Below are positions 1 through 7,414 of a stretch of 64,000 nucleotides of DNA, piece after piece. The stretch covers positions 2,130,446 to 2,194,445 of the forward strand of contig CP051244.1 of the NCBI GenBank assembly GCA_017795045.1, given 5' to 3'. Within the stretch, counting starts at the first letter, position 1. Each line of letters starts with the position of its first letter. Made by a program: the position numbers and the translations under genes. This DNA is from Allomuricauda sp. (lineage in GTDB: Bacteria; Bacteroidota; Bacteroidia; Flavobacteriales; Flavobacteriaceae). Below the pieces are notes generated by a model. It saw only the letters and a list, made by a program, of their open reading frames with translations, was not told where the DNA came from and searched no databases.

Positions 1-772
1 AAACGGTACCATTTTGATCTACAACGGGCTTACGTTCCGAAATGTTCTCAAAAGTATGGGTGATGATATCCCCGGGCCGCATATGGGCCAACTGATCTTC
101 CAAGGTATATTCGGGGAGATGGCACTCCACAAAAATGGGGCGATTGGTTTTTTCCCCAGCCTCAATAGTACGTTCAAAGGGGGTCCAATCCTTACCATTG
201 TAATGCCCAATCTTGATACCAACGATGGTGTTGGGATATTGGTTGATGATTTCCACGGTCTTGGCCACATTCATTTCACTGATGTCGCTTTCAAGTTCAT
301 CTCCGGTCATACCATGACCTGCAATATTGAGAAAGGCCAGTATGCGGGTCTTCGAATGGTCAATGACCTGTTGCTTGAATTGGGGGAAATTTCGCCAACC
401 GGAGGTTCCGGCATCCACAACCGTGGTGACCCCTGCCTTAAAACTGAAATCGTCAGGGGATAGACTGTAGATTCCATTGGCAAATTTTTTCGCCTCGGGG
501 CCAACAAAAACGTGGGTGTGCGTATCGATCAAACCTGGTACTACAAACAGCCCTGTCGCATCCACGACCACTTTGGCCGTTTCGCTGGAAATATTTTGCG
601 AAACTTCCGCGATTCGTCCATTTAAAATGGAAACATCGGCAATGGTGTCCACCTGGTTCGCTGGATCAAAAACATGTCCGTTTTTAAGGAGTAAATCAAC
701 CTCTTGGGCATAAATGTTGGAAATCAGCAGAGTTGTAATAAACCCGAAGATGACCTTGAAATAGCTGTCCAT
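1..772 (-). CDS. Exported amidohydrolase, cog3964 type (partial, C-terminus outside window)
   Basis: About 257 codons read leftward from an ATG at 770-772 and run off the left edge. The N-terminus is a Sec signal peptide (hydrophobic stretch ending in IYAQ), so the enzyme should be periplasmic. A PGLIDTHTHVF segment carries the HxH metal ligands of the amidohydrolase superfamily. The VVDAGTSGWRNFPQF and VGIKIGHY segments are nearly the same as in the complete paralogues at 774-2039 and 59725-60972; the Lys of the latter is the probable bridging metal ligand. Its start lies one base after the stop of the 774-2039 gene, so the two are co-transcribed tandem duplicates. Members of this group are often misnamed dihydroorotase; characterised relatives hydrolyse acetylated or N-acetyl-D substrates. 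The exact substrate is unknown. Confidence 0.85.
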   Translation of the reverse strand, partial: MDSYFKVIFGFITTLLISNIYAQEVDLLLKNGHVFDPANQVDTIADVSILNGRIAEVSQNISSETAKVVVDATGLFVVPGLIDTHTHVFVGPEAKKFANGIYSLSPDDFSFKAGVTTVVDAGTSGWRNFPQFKQQVIDHSKTRILAFLNIAGHGMTGDELESDISEMNVAKTVEIINQYPNTIVGIKIGHYNGKDWTPFERTIEAGEKTNRPIFVECHLPEYTLEDQLAHMRPGDIITHTFENISERKPVVDQNGTV

Positions 773-773
773 A

Positions 774-2039
774 CTACTTATTGCTAAAATCCGTTCCAGC
801 CATTCCGTTCAGGTCCCAAACAACTTTACCGGCTCTTAGGGTAAGTTGGGTCTCCAGCTTCTTTTTTCCTTTAAGGGTATTTCTACGCACATCCAAAAAC
901 CCAAAATCTCCCTCCCGTAAACTAAATACGGCAATGTCTGCTTCGGCGCCTACATCCAAATGTCCCAAGTCCGTCCTTCCGATGACCTGGGCAGGTGCCC
1001 AAGTTGCTCGGGCAATAACATCTTCCAATGAGAATCCCATAGCCATAAATTTGGAAAGAACATTGCTGAGGTCCTTCATCCCGGAATTCATACTCTGGGT
1101 ATGTAGGTCGGTACTGATCACATTGGCCTTAAACCCTTGTTGGGAAGCAGGTACGGCCTGACGCCAAGAAAATGCCCCACCTCCATGGCCCACATCAAAA
1201 ACAATACCCCTTTCCTGAGCCTTAAAGACAAAAGGTTTCACCTTGTCATTTTCGTCCACTATGGTTTCACGTTGTGTTGGTCCATACGAATAGGTATGGG
1301 TAAATATATCACCAGGACGGAGATGTTCCATGAACAGGGATTCTATGGAGTTGGGTGGGTCATGCTCACCAAAATCGACCATTACGGGGACGTTGGCCCT
1401 TTTACCGGCTTCAACCGCTAAATCCACTTGATCAAAACCGCCCCAATAGTGGGCCGCTTTTATGCCAACTAAAATTTCGGGATAGAGTTTTGTGATGGAA
1501 TAAGCTGTCATCTCAGGGTTCATGTCGCTTAAGTTTTGTTCATCAAACCTACTTTTCATGCCATGGCCCACAATGTTGAGAAGCGCCAATACCCTTGTTT
1601 TGGCCTTGTCTATGGTCTGTTCTTTAAACAAAGGGAAATTTCGCCAACCTGATGAACCTGCATCCACGACCGTGGTTACCCCGGACCTGAAGGTAAACCC
1701 ATCTGGCATTACACTGGTCTGGGCATTGGCAATATAGTCATCCAACTGGTTGCCCATAAATACATGGACATGCATGTCTATAAGGCCAGGAGTGACATAA
1801 TACCCCGAAATATCTATGGTTTTTTCAGCCTTTTTCCCTGATATGCTCTTGGTTACACTTTTTATTTTTCCATCCTTGATACCTATATCCATAGGGGTAT
1901 TGATGTTATTTTTCGTATCAATAAGGTGACCTCCTTTCAGAAGTAGATCATATTCTTGGGCATGCAGCCCCAAGCTGATGGCAAATAAAAATATGGGAAG
2001 TAAGAAACGCAGTCGGTTTAGGTTGGTGTGGAAATTCAT
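774..2039 (-). CDS. Exported amidohydrolase, cog3964 type
   Basis: A 421-residue metallohydrolase. I chose the ATG at 2037-2039 because it gives a clean Sec signal peptide (NRLRFLLPIFLFAISLGLHAQ); the frame stays open to 2225, but that would place 62 residues before the signal sequence. Metal-site features are PGLIDMHVHVF (HxH), VGIKAAHYWGG (bridging Lys and His), DVGHGGGAF and STDLHTQ. Overall it aligns closely with the paralogues at 1-772 and 59725-60972. Known cog3964 enzymes cleave acetyl groups from alpha-substituted D-type acids, and family members often sit beside SelA-like PLP enzymes, as the third copy does here. It leads a leftward operon with the partial paralogue, one base apart. 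Confidence 0.85.
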   Translation of the reverse strand: MNFHTNLNRLRFLLPIFLFAISLGLHAQEYDLLLKGGHLIDTKNNINTPMDIGIKDGKIKSVTKSISGKKAEKTIDISGYYVTPGLIDMHVHVFMGNQLDDYIANAQTSVMPDGFTFRSGVTTVVDAGSSGWRNFPLFKEQTIDKAKTRVLALLNIVGHGMKSRFDEQNLSDMNPEMTAYSITKLYPEILVGIKAAHYWGGFDQVDLAVEAGKRANVPVMVDFGEHDPPNSIESLFMEHLRPGDIFTHTYSYGPTQRETIVDENDKVKPFVFKAQERGIVFDVGHGGGAFSWRQAVPASQQGFKANVISTDLHTQSMNSGMKDLSNVLSKFMAMGFSLEDVIARATWAPAQVIGRTDLGHLDVGAEADIAVFSLREGDFGFLDVRRNTLKGKKKLETQLTLRAGKVVWDLNGMAGTDFSNK

Positions 2040-2298
2040 GTGGTTTAGTTGGTTTAGTGAATCTGTTGATATATGGCTTTGCAGCTTGGGAAAGCGTTTG
2101 AGGACAAAAAGGTTCTTTTGCTTTTCCAGCTCATATAATAGTACACTTGAAAAAGGCATTACCCTATACTCTTGTTTTGCTATGTCGTTGGAAACAAGAT
2201 GGATATTTGAAGGTCGTTGTGGCATCAGTACATAAAAAAATAACTAATGTTGAAGATATGAACTCTATCTTTAACCAACCATTTTAACAAGAGCAAAA

Positions 2299-4497
2299 TT
2301 GAGAACTAAAACTAAGAAAATCATTGGATTTACCCTTTTCTTGCAGTTATTGGGTGTGGGATGCGGGGAAAATACCAAAACGGAAAGGACATGGAGTATG
2401 TACAAGGCGGATAACGCCAGTACCAGTTATTCTCCATTGAAACAGATACATAAGGAAAATGTTTCAAAGTTGAACCCGGCATGGACATTTAGACCCATGG
2501 ATGCCCAGGAGGGTACCAGATTCTCCAGGAATGAATCCAATCCTATTGTAGTGGATGGGGTCATGTATACCACTTCGGCCAGACACCGTTTGTATGCACT
2601 CGCAGCTGACACGGGAAAAATGGTGTGGTCTTTTGACCCTTTCTATGGAGGAACTGGTGGAGGGGTGAGTAGGGGAGTGACCTATTGGGAAGATGGCGAC
2701 GATAAAAGGATATTGTTTACCGCGGGCGACCAGCTTTTTGCTGTGGATGCAATGACAGGAAAGCCTGTTCTGTCCTTTGGAGAAGAAGGTAAGGCCAGTA
2801 TGAATGTTGGACTCAGGGGCGACCCAGACGCCATTTCGGTTATCCCAACATCGCCCGGAATTGTCTATGGTGACCTGTTGATCATGGGGACCGAGGTCTC
2901 TGAGCTGTATGGCGCTGAACCTGGATATATTAGGGCATATGATATTAGGACTGGCGCTTTAAAATGGAAGTTTCATACCATTCCCAAGCCTGGAGAAGTC
3001 GGCTATGATACGTGGCCCAAAGATGCCTATAAGTATGCAGGCGGTGCCAACAATTGGGGCGGTATGAGTGTGGATGAAAAGCGGGGCATGGTCTTCGTTT
3101 CCTTGGGGTCTCCTACCTATGATTATTATGGCGCCGACCGGGTGGGAATGAATCTTTTTGGTAATTGTGTGGTTGCCCTTGATGCGGGAACTGGGGAGTA
3201 TATATGGCACTTTCAGACCATTCATCACGATCTATGGGACTACGATTTGGCGGCACCTCCAAATTTGGTGACCTTGGAGCGGGATGGAAAAAAAGTGGAT
3301 GCCGTTGCACAAACTTCCAAAGTGGGGTTTCTGTATGTGTTGGATAGGGAAACTGGAGAGCCTTTGTTCCCTGTGGAAGAGAGGGAGGTTCCGGCATCCA
3401 ATATACCTGGGGAATACGCTTGGCCCACCCAGCCCTTTCCGCTTAAGCCCGCACCCTATGCGAGGCAATCCATCACCGTGGACGATTTAAGTTTTTACTC
3501 CCAAGCATCCCACGATTCCTTGTTGAAAGAATTCAATTCATATCGTTATGAAGGACTCTTCACACCGCCCGATACCGTTGGAACCTTTATGTTTCCGGGC
3601 AGCAGGGGAGGTTCAAGCTGGGGAGGGGGCGCTTACGACCCCAATACGGGTGTACTGTACGTTAAATCCAATGACTCCCCCGAAATCAGTATGCTGAAAA
3701 GAGTGGAAAAAACGAAAAGCGAAGATGAAAACGCTTCACTGTATGAAAAAGGGGAACAGTTTTACAAGAATTTTTGTTTGAGTTGCCATGGAGCCGATAA
3801 AAATGGACAGGAACCCGACTATCCATCACTTTTGGGCTTGAAAATGAAGATGGATCGTGGGGAAGTCTTGAAAAAAATCGAGGACGGTGCCGGGAAAATG
3901 CCTTCGTTTTCCAGTGTACTTCCCGGAGAGGAAGAAGCTATTTTGGCGTATCTGTTCGAGCAAAAAAATGCAAGGTCCAGACGGGAGGATCGTTGGCTTA
4001 AGGAAGTGCAGGCCAATGAAAAGGCCAATACTGAGGAACAGCAGGATACCCTACCAAGATATTTGAACATTCGGGCCTATGGGTATTTCAGGGACAGTGA
4101 AGGCAGACCAGGAATTAAGCCACCATGGGGTATGTTGAACGCCATTAACCTGAACACTGGTGAATATGAGTGGAAAATTCCGGTGGGAAACTATCCTGAC
4201 CTGCAAGAGGAAGGAGCACCCATAACGGGAACGGGAGGTTCGGCCGGACCCATTGTGACTGCTGGTGGAATTGTTTTTTTGACGGGAACCCACGATCAAA
4301 AACTATTTGCTTTCGACAAGGATAATGGGCAACTGCTTTGGGAAACGCTGTTACCAACATCGGGAACGGCCACTCCCAGTACCTATATGATGGATGGAAA
4401 GCAATATTTGGTCATTTCCCTGGCAGGAAACGAGGATGAGCCAGGAGGGTATATCATGGCTTTTGCATTACCTGAAAGCGAAGGAGGGGGAAATTGA
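2299..4497 (+). CDS. PQQ-dependent dehydrogenase lipoprotein with internal cytochrome c domain
   Basis: A 732-residue quinoprotein dehydrogenase. The N-terminus is a lipoprotein signal (FLQLLGVGC), so it should be anchored in the periplasmic face of a membrane. Propeller repeats cover roughly residues 30-440 and 590-725 (for example WTFRPMDAQEGTRF, ALDAGTGEYIWHFQTIHHDLWDYD). A c-type cytochrome domain with CLSCH at residues 493-497 is inserted between them. Such enzymes oxidise alcohols or aldoses and pass electrons from PQQ to heme and on to the respiratory chain. The start appears to be TTG at 2299: an in-frame TAA lies at 2272 and the next ATG is past the lipobox. It is divergent from the amidohydrolases and convergent with the 4510-5514 gene. 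The substrate cannot be told from sequence. Confidence 0.88.
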   Translation: MRTKTKKIIGFTLFLQLLGVGCGENTKTERTWSMYKADNASTSYSPLKQIHKENVSKLNPAWTFRPMDAQEGTRFSRNESNPIVVDGVMYTTSARHRLYALAADTGKMVWSFDPFYGGTGGGVSRGVTYWEDGDDKRILFTAGDQLFAVDAMTGKPVLSFGEEGKASMNVGLRGDPDAISVIPTSPGIVYGDLLIMGTEVSELYGAEPGYIRAYDIRTGALKWKFHTIPKPGEVGYDTWPKDAYKYAGGANNWGGMSVDEKRGMVFVSLGSPTYDYYGADRVGMNLFGNCVVALDAGTGEYIWHFQTIHHDLWDYDLAAPPNLVTLERDGKKVDAVAQTSKVGFLYVLDRETGEPLFPVEEREVPASNIPGEYAWPTQPFPLKPAPYARQSITVDDLSFYSQASHDSLLKEFNSYRYEGLFTPPDTVGTFMFPGSRGGSSWGGGAYDPNTGVLYVKSNDSPEISMLKRVEKTKSEDENASLYEKGEQFYKNFCLSCHGADKNGQEPDYPSLLGLKMKMDRGEVLKKIEDGAGKMPSFSSVLPGEEEAILAYLFEQKNARSRREDRWLKEVQANEKANTEEQQDTLPRYLNIRAYGYFRDSEGRPGIKPPWGMLNAINLNTGEYEWKIPVGNYPDLQEEGAPITGTGGSAGPIVTAGGIVFLTGTHDQKLFAFDKDNGQLLWETLLPTSGTATPSTYMMDGKQYLVISLAGNEDEPGGYIMAFALPESEGGGN

Positions 4498-4509
4498 ACC
4501 TCTCATAGC

Positions 4510-5514
4510 TTAGCGTATATGGGCAGTTTCTTTTTGAAGGTCCAAATATTTTTTGCGCACGAGTTTAGCGGTTTGATGTTCTCCCGTATGACTCCATCCC
4601 GGGGGCATGAACAGATATAATATTTTGTTTTTTAGGCCTGGAGCATTGACCACATCTTTGTAGAGTGCTTTGAATTCACCAAAATATACATCAAAGAAAC
4701 TTCCCGAATCCATCTCACGGGTTATACCATATTGGATGGGAAGGTGGTCTTCCTCATCTTGATAGGTTCCAAAAACCCTATCCCAAATGTTCAAGAGATT
4801 ACAGAAGTTGGTGTCCATATACAGGGGATTTCTACCGTGGTGGACCCGATGGTGCGAGGGAGTTAAAATAAGTTTTCCAAGGAACCCTAAACGTCCCTTT
4901 TGCAGTACATGCTCACCAACATGGATAAAAGTGGCATAGGTAATATCCAGCAGAAGAATGGAAAAGAACAGCTTTGGGTCAACTCCAAGGAGCATGCATG
5001 TTGCGGTGCGGATAAAGTCAGCATACGGGAACTCGAGAAAAAAATGCGCATGGTTTACAGATAAGTTCATGGTCTCCGCCGCATGGTGCGGGGAGTGGAG
5101 GCACCAGAGCAAACGAACTTTGTGGCCAAAATAGTGATAGATAAAACTGCCCAATTCCCAGACTACATATCCATAAATGAACCAATACCAAGTGTAAGAG
5201 GTCTGAAAAGGTGCATATTCTTGAAAGAAACCGATACACCACACAATGGTGCCCAATGAAAGAATACGGCCAATAACCCTATTAAAGACAATGATAAAGA
5301 AATTTACTTTGTACGTTCTTAATTGTTTCCTTTCCCTGAAAAAGACAATGAAGAACTCAACAAAAAGTAAAATGGGAAGCGCTAGGAAGACACAGGACAT
5401 GATACCATCAAAACTTTTGAAAAAGGCGTAGTTTTCTGTTTTTAAGGCTTCCAGTATGCTGGTGAAGCCCAAAAAGTTCATTATTTCCTCAAAAACTGCA
5501 TTCAAGAAATCCAT
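4510..5514 (-). CDS. Fatty acid hydroxylase / sterol desaturase family membrane protein
   Basis: A 334-residue integral membrane di-iron oxygenase. Histidine clusters typical of the superfamily are visible: HYFGHKVRLLWCLHSPHHA, then HVGEHV and TPSHHRVHHGRN, after several hydrophobic segments. Members hydroxylate or desaturate lipid chains or sterol-like rings in the inner membrane. The frame is open from a TTG at 5541, but those bases belong to a TATATTTG -7 element, so the ATG at 5512-5514 (MDFLNAVFEEI) is the better start. An operator-like repeat lies just upstream of that promoter, shared with the divergent mannose locus, which suggests common control although the functional link is unclear. 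Confidence 0.85.
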   Translation of the reverse strand: MDFLNAVFEEIMNFLGFTSILEALKTENYAFFKSFDGIMSCVFLALPILLFVEFFIVFFRERKQLRTYKVNFFIIVFNRVIGRILSLGTIVWCIGFFQEYAPFQTSYTWYWFIYGYVVWELGSFIYHYFGHKVRLLWCLHSPHHAAETMNLSVNHAHFFLEFPYADFIRTATCMLLGVDPKLFFSILLLDITYATFIHVGEHVLQKGRLGFLGKLILTPSHHRVHHGRNPLYMDTNFCNLLNIWDRVFGTYQDEEDHLPIQYGITREMDSGSFFDVYFGEFKALYKDVVNAPGLKNKILYLFMPPGWSHTGEHQTAKLVRKKYLDLQKETAHIR

Positions 5515-5538
5515 AAGTTGGTTGTATTTCACTTCGTT

Positions 5539-5546
5539 CAAATATA
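5539..5546 (-). promoter_or_regulatory. -7 promoter element for the desaturase gene
   Basis: Read on the minus strand the sequence is TATATTTG, a full match to the Bacteroidetes -7 consensus TAnnTTTG. It is about 25 bases before the chosen ATG at 5514 and ten bases from the operator copy at 5556-5576. I see no convincing TTTG -33 element at the expected spacing. Confidence 0.55.
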
Positions 5547-5555
5547 CTACTTTTT

Positions 5556-5576
5556 ATGTATGAACATATGAACATG
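5556..5576. promoter_or_regulatory. Operator-like repeat, copy 1
   Basis: The 20-bp sequence ATGTATGAACATATGAACAT occurs here (5556-5575) and again exactly at 5754-5773. It contains two direct units, TGAACATA at 5561 and TGAACATG at 5569. The site sits just upstream of the minus-strand -7 element of the desaturase gene. The GntR regulator at 25721-26479 is the obvious candidate binder, by proximity only. Confidence 0.55.
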
Positions 5577-5597
5577 TATATAGGTAAACGATTTACG

Positions 5598-5607
5598 AAA
5601 ACGTTTT
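5598..5607. promoter_or_regulatory. AAAACGTTTT palindrome
   Basis: A perfect 10-bp palindrome with a central CG, of the form recognised by LacI/CcpA-type regulators, lies between the two divergent promoters. A second small inverted repeat, GTAAA-CGA-TTTAC, precedes it at 5584-5596. No LacI-family gene is in the window, so this is only a possible second operator. Confidence 0.3.
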
Positions 5608-5717
5608 ATTGGTTCTATTGGGTCGGACCAACGAGAGTTTGCTATAAGTGTCATATTTAGGCTATCAATAATTCAAGGGTTACTATAATAATGAATTGCC
5701 AAAAAAGAAACATTTTT

Positions 5718-5748
5718 TTTGGCAACATGCAATAAATATCTATATTTG
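5718..5748 (+). promoter_or_regulatory. Promoter of the mannose utilisation operon
   Basis: A TTTG element at 5718-5721 and a TATATTTG element at 5741-5748 are separated by 19 bases, matching the Bacteroidetes housekeeping promoter pattern (TTTG, then TAnnTTTG). The -7 element runs directly into a triple TGAACATA array (5747-5774), so a bound repressor would cover the start site. The leader to the first ATG at 5988 is about 230 bases. Confidence 0.65.
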
Positions 5749-5774
5749 AACATATGTATGAACATATGAACATA
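5747..5774. promoter_or_regulatory. Operator-like repeat, copy 2 (triple unit)
   Basis: Three copies of TGAACATA start at 5747, 5759 and 5767. They include the 20-bp exact duplicate of the site at 5556. The array overlaps the end of the -7 element and the expected transcription start of the rightward operon, as expected for a repressor operator. The rest of the 5775-5987 leader shows no gene or strong structure. Confidence 0.6.
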
Positions 5775-5987
5775 ATGTGCCTGATTTTTGATTGGCCAAA
5801 GATGGGCCGGGTTGGGTAAAAGAGATGATATTTTAATAGAATTATTTGAGTTGTTGGGTTTAGTTCTAAAAATGGATGATGGGAAGAAGGAAGTGTCGAT
5901 TCAATGCTTTCGGTCTTCCCATTTTCATTTGATGACTTGTTCAACAAAGTGTACCGTTAACTAAACTATCCTTCAAACTATGTATTT

Positions 5988-6422
5988 ATGAAATGTTTGC
6001 GATTGATTTTATTACTGTCGGTCATGGCTGTATTAAGTTGTGATGACGACCCAGAACAAAACCCCGAAGGGTTTACCGAGTTCGTCACCAACATTGATGG
6101 TGACTGGAAGATTGACCAAGTGCTCCAGAATGGGAACGATATCACCGATCTTATGGATTTTCAATCTTTTTCCCTGCAATTATCGTATGAAAACGGGATA
6201 CCATCTTCGTATACCCTTTCCAATTTGACAACACCTTTTGCTTTGGAGCAGGCGAGTGGGAGCTGGTCATTTGATGATCCTGTATATCCTACCAAGATCA
6301 ATTTTTCGGATGGTACAAGCCTGGATATTCAGGGAGCAGTGCTTTCTGGTGGGGATGAGCTTACAGTGACAGTTCCAATGGGCTGTACCTCTAATACATA
6401 TACATACCGATTGAGCAAATAA
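5988..6422 (+). CDS. Small lipoprotein, DUF5004-like
   Basis: A 144-residue lipoprotein (MKCLRLILLLSVMAVLSC, lipobox LSC) with an acidic DDD directly after the cysteine, a pattern often linked to surface export in Bacteroidetes. The mature part is a short beta-rich domain (DGDWKIDQVLQNGNDIT, then GSWSFDDPVYPTKINF) resembling the DUF5004 lipoproteins found beside SusCD pairs. It is the first gene of the mannose locus, 22 bases before the next one. A surface glycan-binding or accessory role is likely from context; no catalytic motif is seen. Confidence 0.65.
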   Translation: MKCLRLILLLSVMAVLSCDDDPEQNPEGFTEFVTNIDGDWKIDQVLQNGNDITDLMDFQSFSLQLSYENGIPSSYTLSNLTTPFALEQASGSWSFDDPVYPTKINFSDGTSLDIQGAVLSGGDELTVTVPMGCTSNTYTYRLSK

Positions 6423-6444
6423 CCAGAAACTAACATGCACTGAA

Positions 6445-7410
6445 ATGAAAAACAAACTATACAAACTAAAACGCATCCTGTTTCAGCCAAAAACACTGTT
6501 TCTGCTGTTTTTGTTGTTGAGCATGTGCATTACCATCAATAATGTAAATCAACCCTCTTCCATGGGTATTGGAGAGAGAATGGACATCACTATAGATGTT
6601 GATGTTGCCCCTGCCGAAGATGCGGCCCACAACATTATATTTGGCGTTTTGGCTCCTGAGGCTTGGGACATAGCTTCCAATGCCACGGTTTCCTATACTT
6701 CTGATAATGGAAATGGGACCATGCGACTGGCCAATGGTGCCGACCCGGATTATACTACTCCCATTATGGATCTTGCCGGAATCGGTGAAAATTATGGTCT
6801 GGTAGAGTGGGTGGTGTTCATCTCCGATGAAACGGTATCCGGTGCAAATGGCGTAAACTTTTCCGGACAGATCCAACTTTCCATGGATGTCGGGACCGAT
6901 AACCTTAAAACACAACTGGGATATATTGTGGGAACTTCGGGATATGGCATAACTGCGGGAGAGACCGATATAAGGTTCACTCCTTGTATGGAGGTGACCG
7001 GAGGGGCTAATCCGTTGATAGACCTCTGTGGTCCACTTCCCTTTCCCGTGACCTTTCAACCGGCGGAATATACGTATGATGACATTATCCATATCGGGTT
7101 TGATGCCACAAAGGGACCCGAAGGATCACCAACAGCGCTTTCAGGGGCTACTGATGTATATCTCTGTGCCAAAGCTGTTATAGATGGACAAGCGGTTGAG
7201 GTGTGCGATAACGCCAGTATCACCAAAATGCGCAGTACCGGCAATGACCAATGGGAAATATCCATATGGCCCAGACAGCTTTTCAATGCTTTGCCAAGTC
7301 AGGAAATTGCGGATATCACCTTCAGTTTTATCAATGAAAATGGAGATGTCGAGGTCAAGAATCCAGATACCGGGGAAGACTTTCAACTAATAGCCAACTG
7401 TACGAATTAA
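6445..7410 (+). CDS. Exported SusCD-associated protein, DUF4961-like
   Basis: A 321-residue protein with one hydrophobic N-terminal segment (TLFLLFLLLSMCITI) followed by beta-sandwich-like sequence. The N-terminal half (GIGERMDITIDVDVAPAED) reads as an immunoglobulin-like domain. The C-terminal half (DDIIHIGFDATKGPEGSPTALSGATDVYLCAKAVID) resembles the module of DUF4961 proteins encoded just before some susC genes. Four conserved-looking cysteines could form disulfides outside the cytoplasm. Four bases separate it from the SusC start. It is probably a surface glycan-binding component; the name is tentative. Confidence 0.6.
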   Translation: MKNKLYKLKRILFQPKTLFLLFLLLSMCITINNVNQPSSMGIGERMDITIDVDVAPAEDAAHNIIFGVLAPEAWDIASNATVSYTSDNGNGTMRLANGADPDYTTPIMDLAGIGENYGLVEWVVFISDETVSGANGVNFSGQIQLSMDVGTDNLKTQLGYIVGTSGYGITAGETDIRFTPCMEVTGGANPLIDLCGPLPFPVTFQPAEYTYDDIIHIGFDATKGPEGSPTALSGATDVYLCAKAVIDGQAVEVCDNASITKMRSTGNDQWEISIWPRQLFNALPSQEIADITFSFINENGDVEVKNPDTGEDFQLIANCTN

Positions 7411-7414
7411 AAAC

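Noticed and set aside
774-2039. Dihydroorotase annotation for the amidohydrolases
   Set aside because: Signal peptides and catabolic context do not fit pyrimidine synthesis, and this subgroup is known to be misnamed that way.
2040-2225. 62-residue upstream extension of the 774-2039 amidohydrolase
   Set aside because: It would bury the signal peptide inside the protein; paralogues begin at the signal peptide.
5657-5947. Minus-strand open frame of 96 codons before the mannose locus
   Set aside because: It overlaps the promoter and operator repeats, and its translation looks random.
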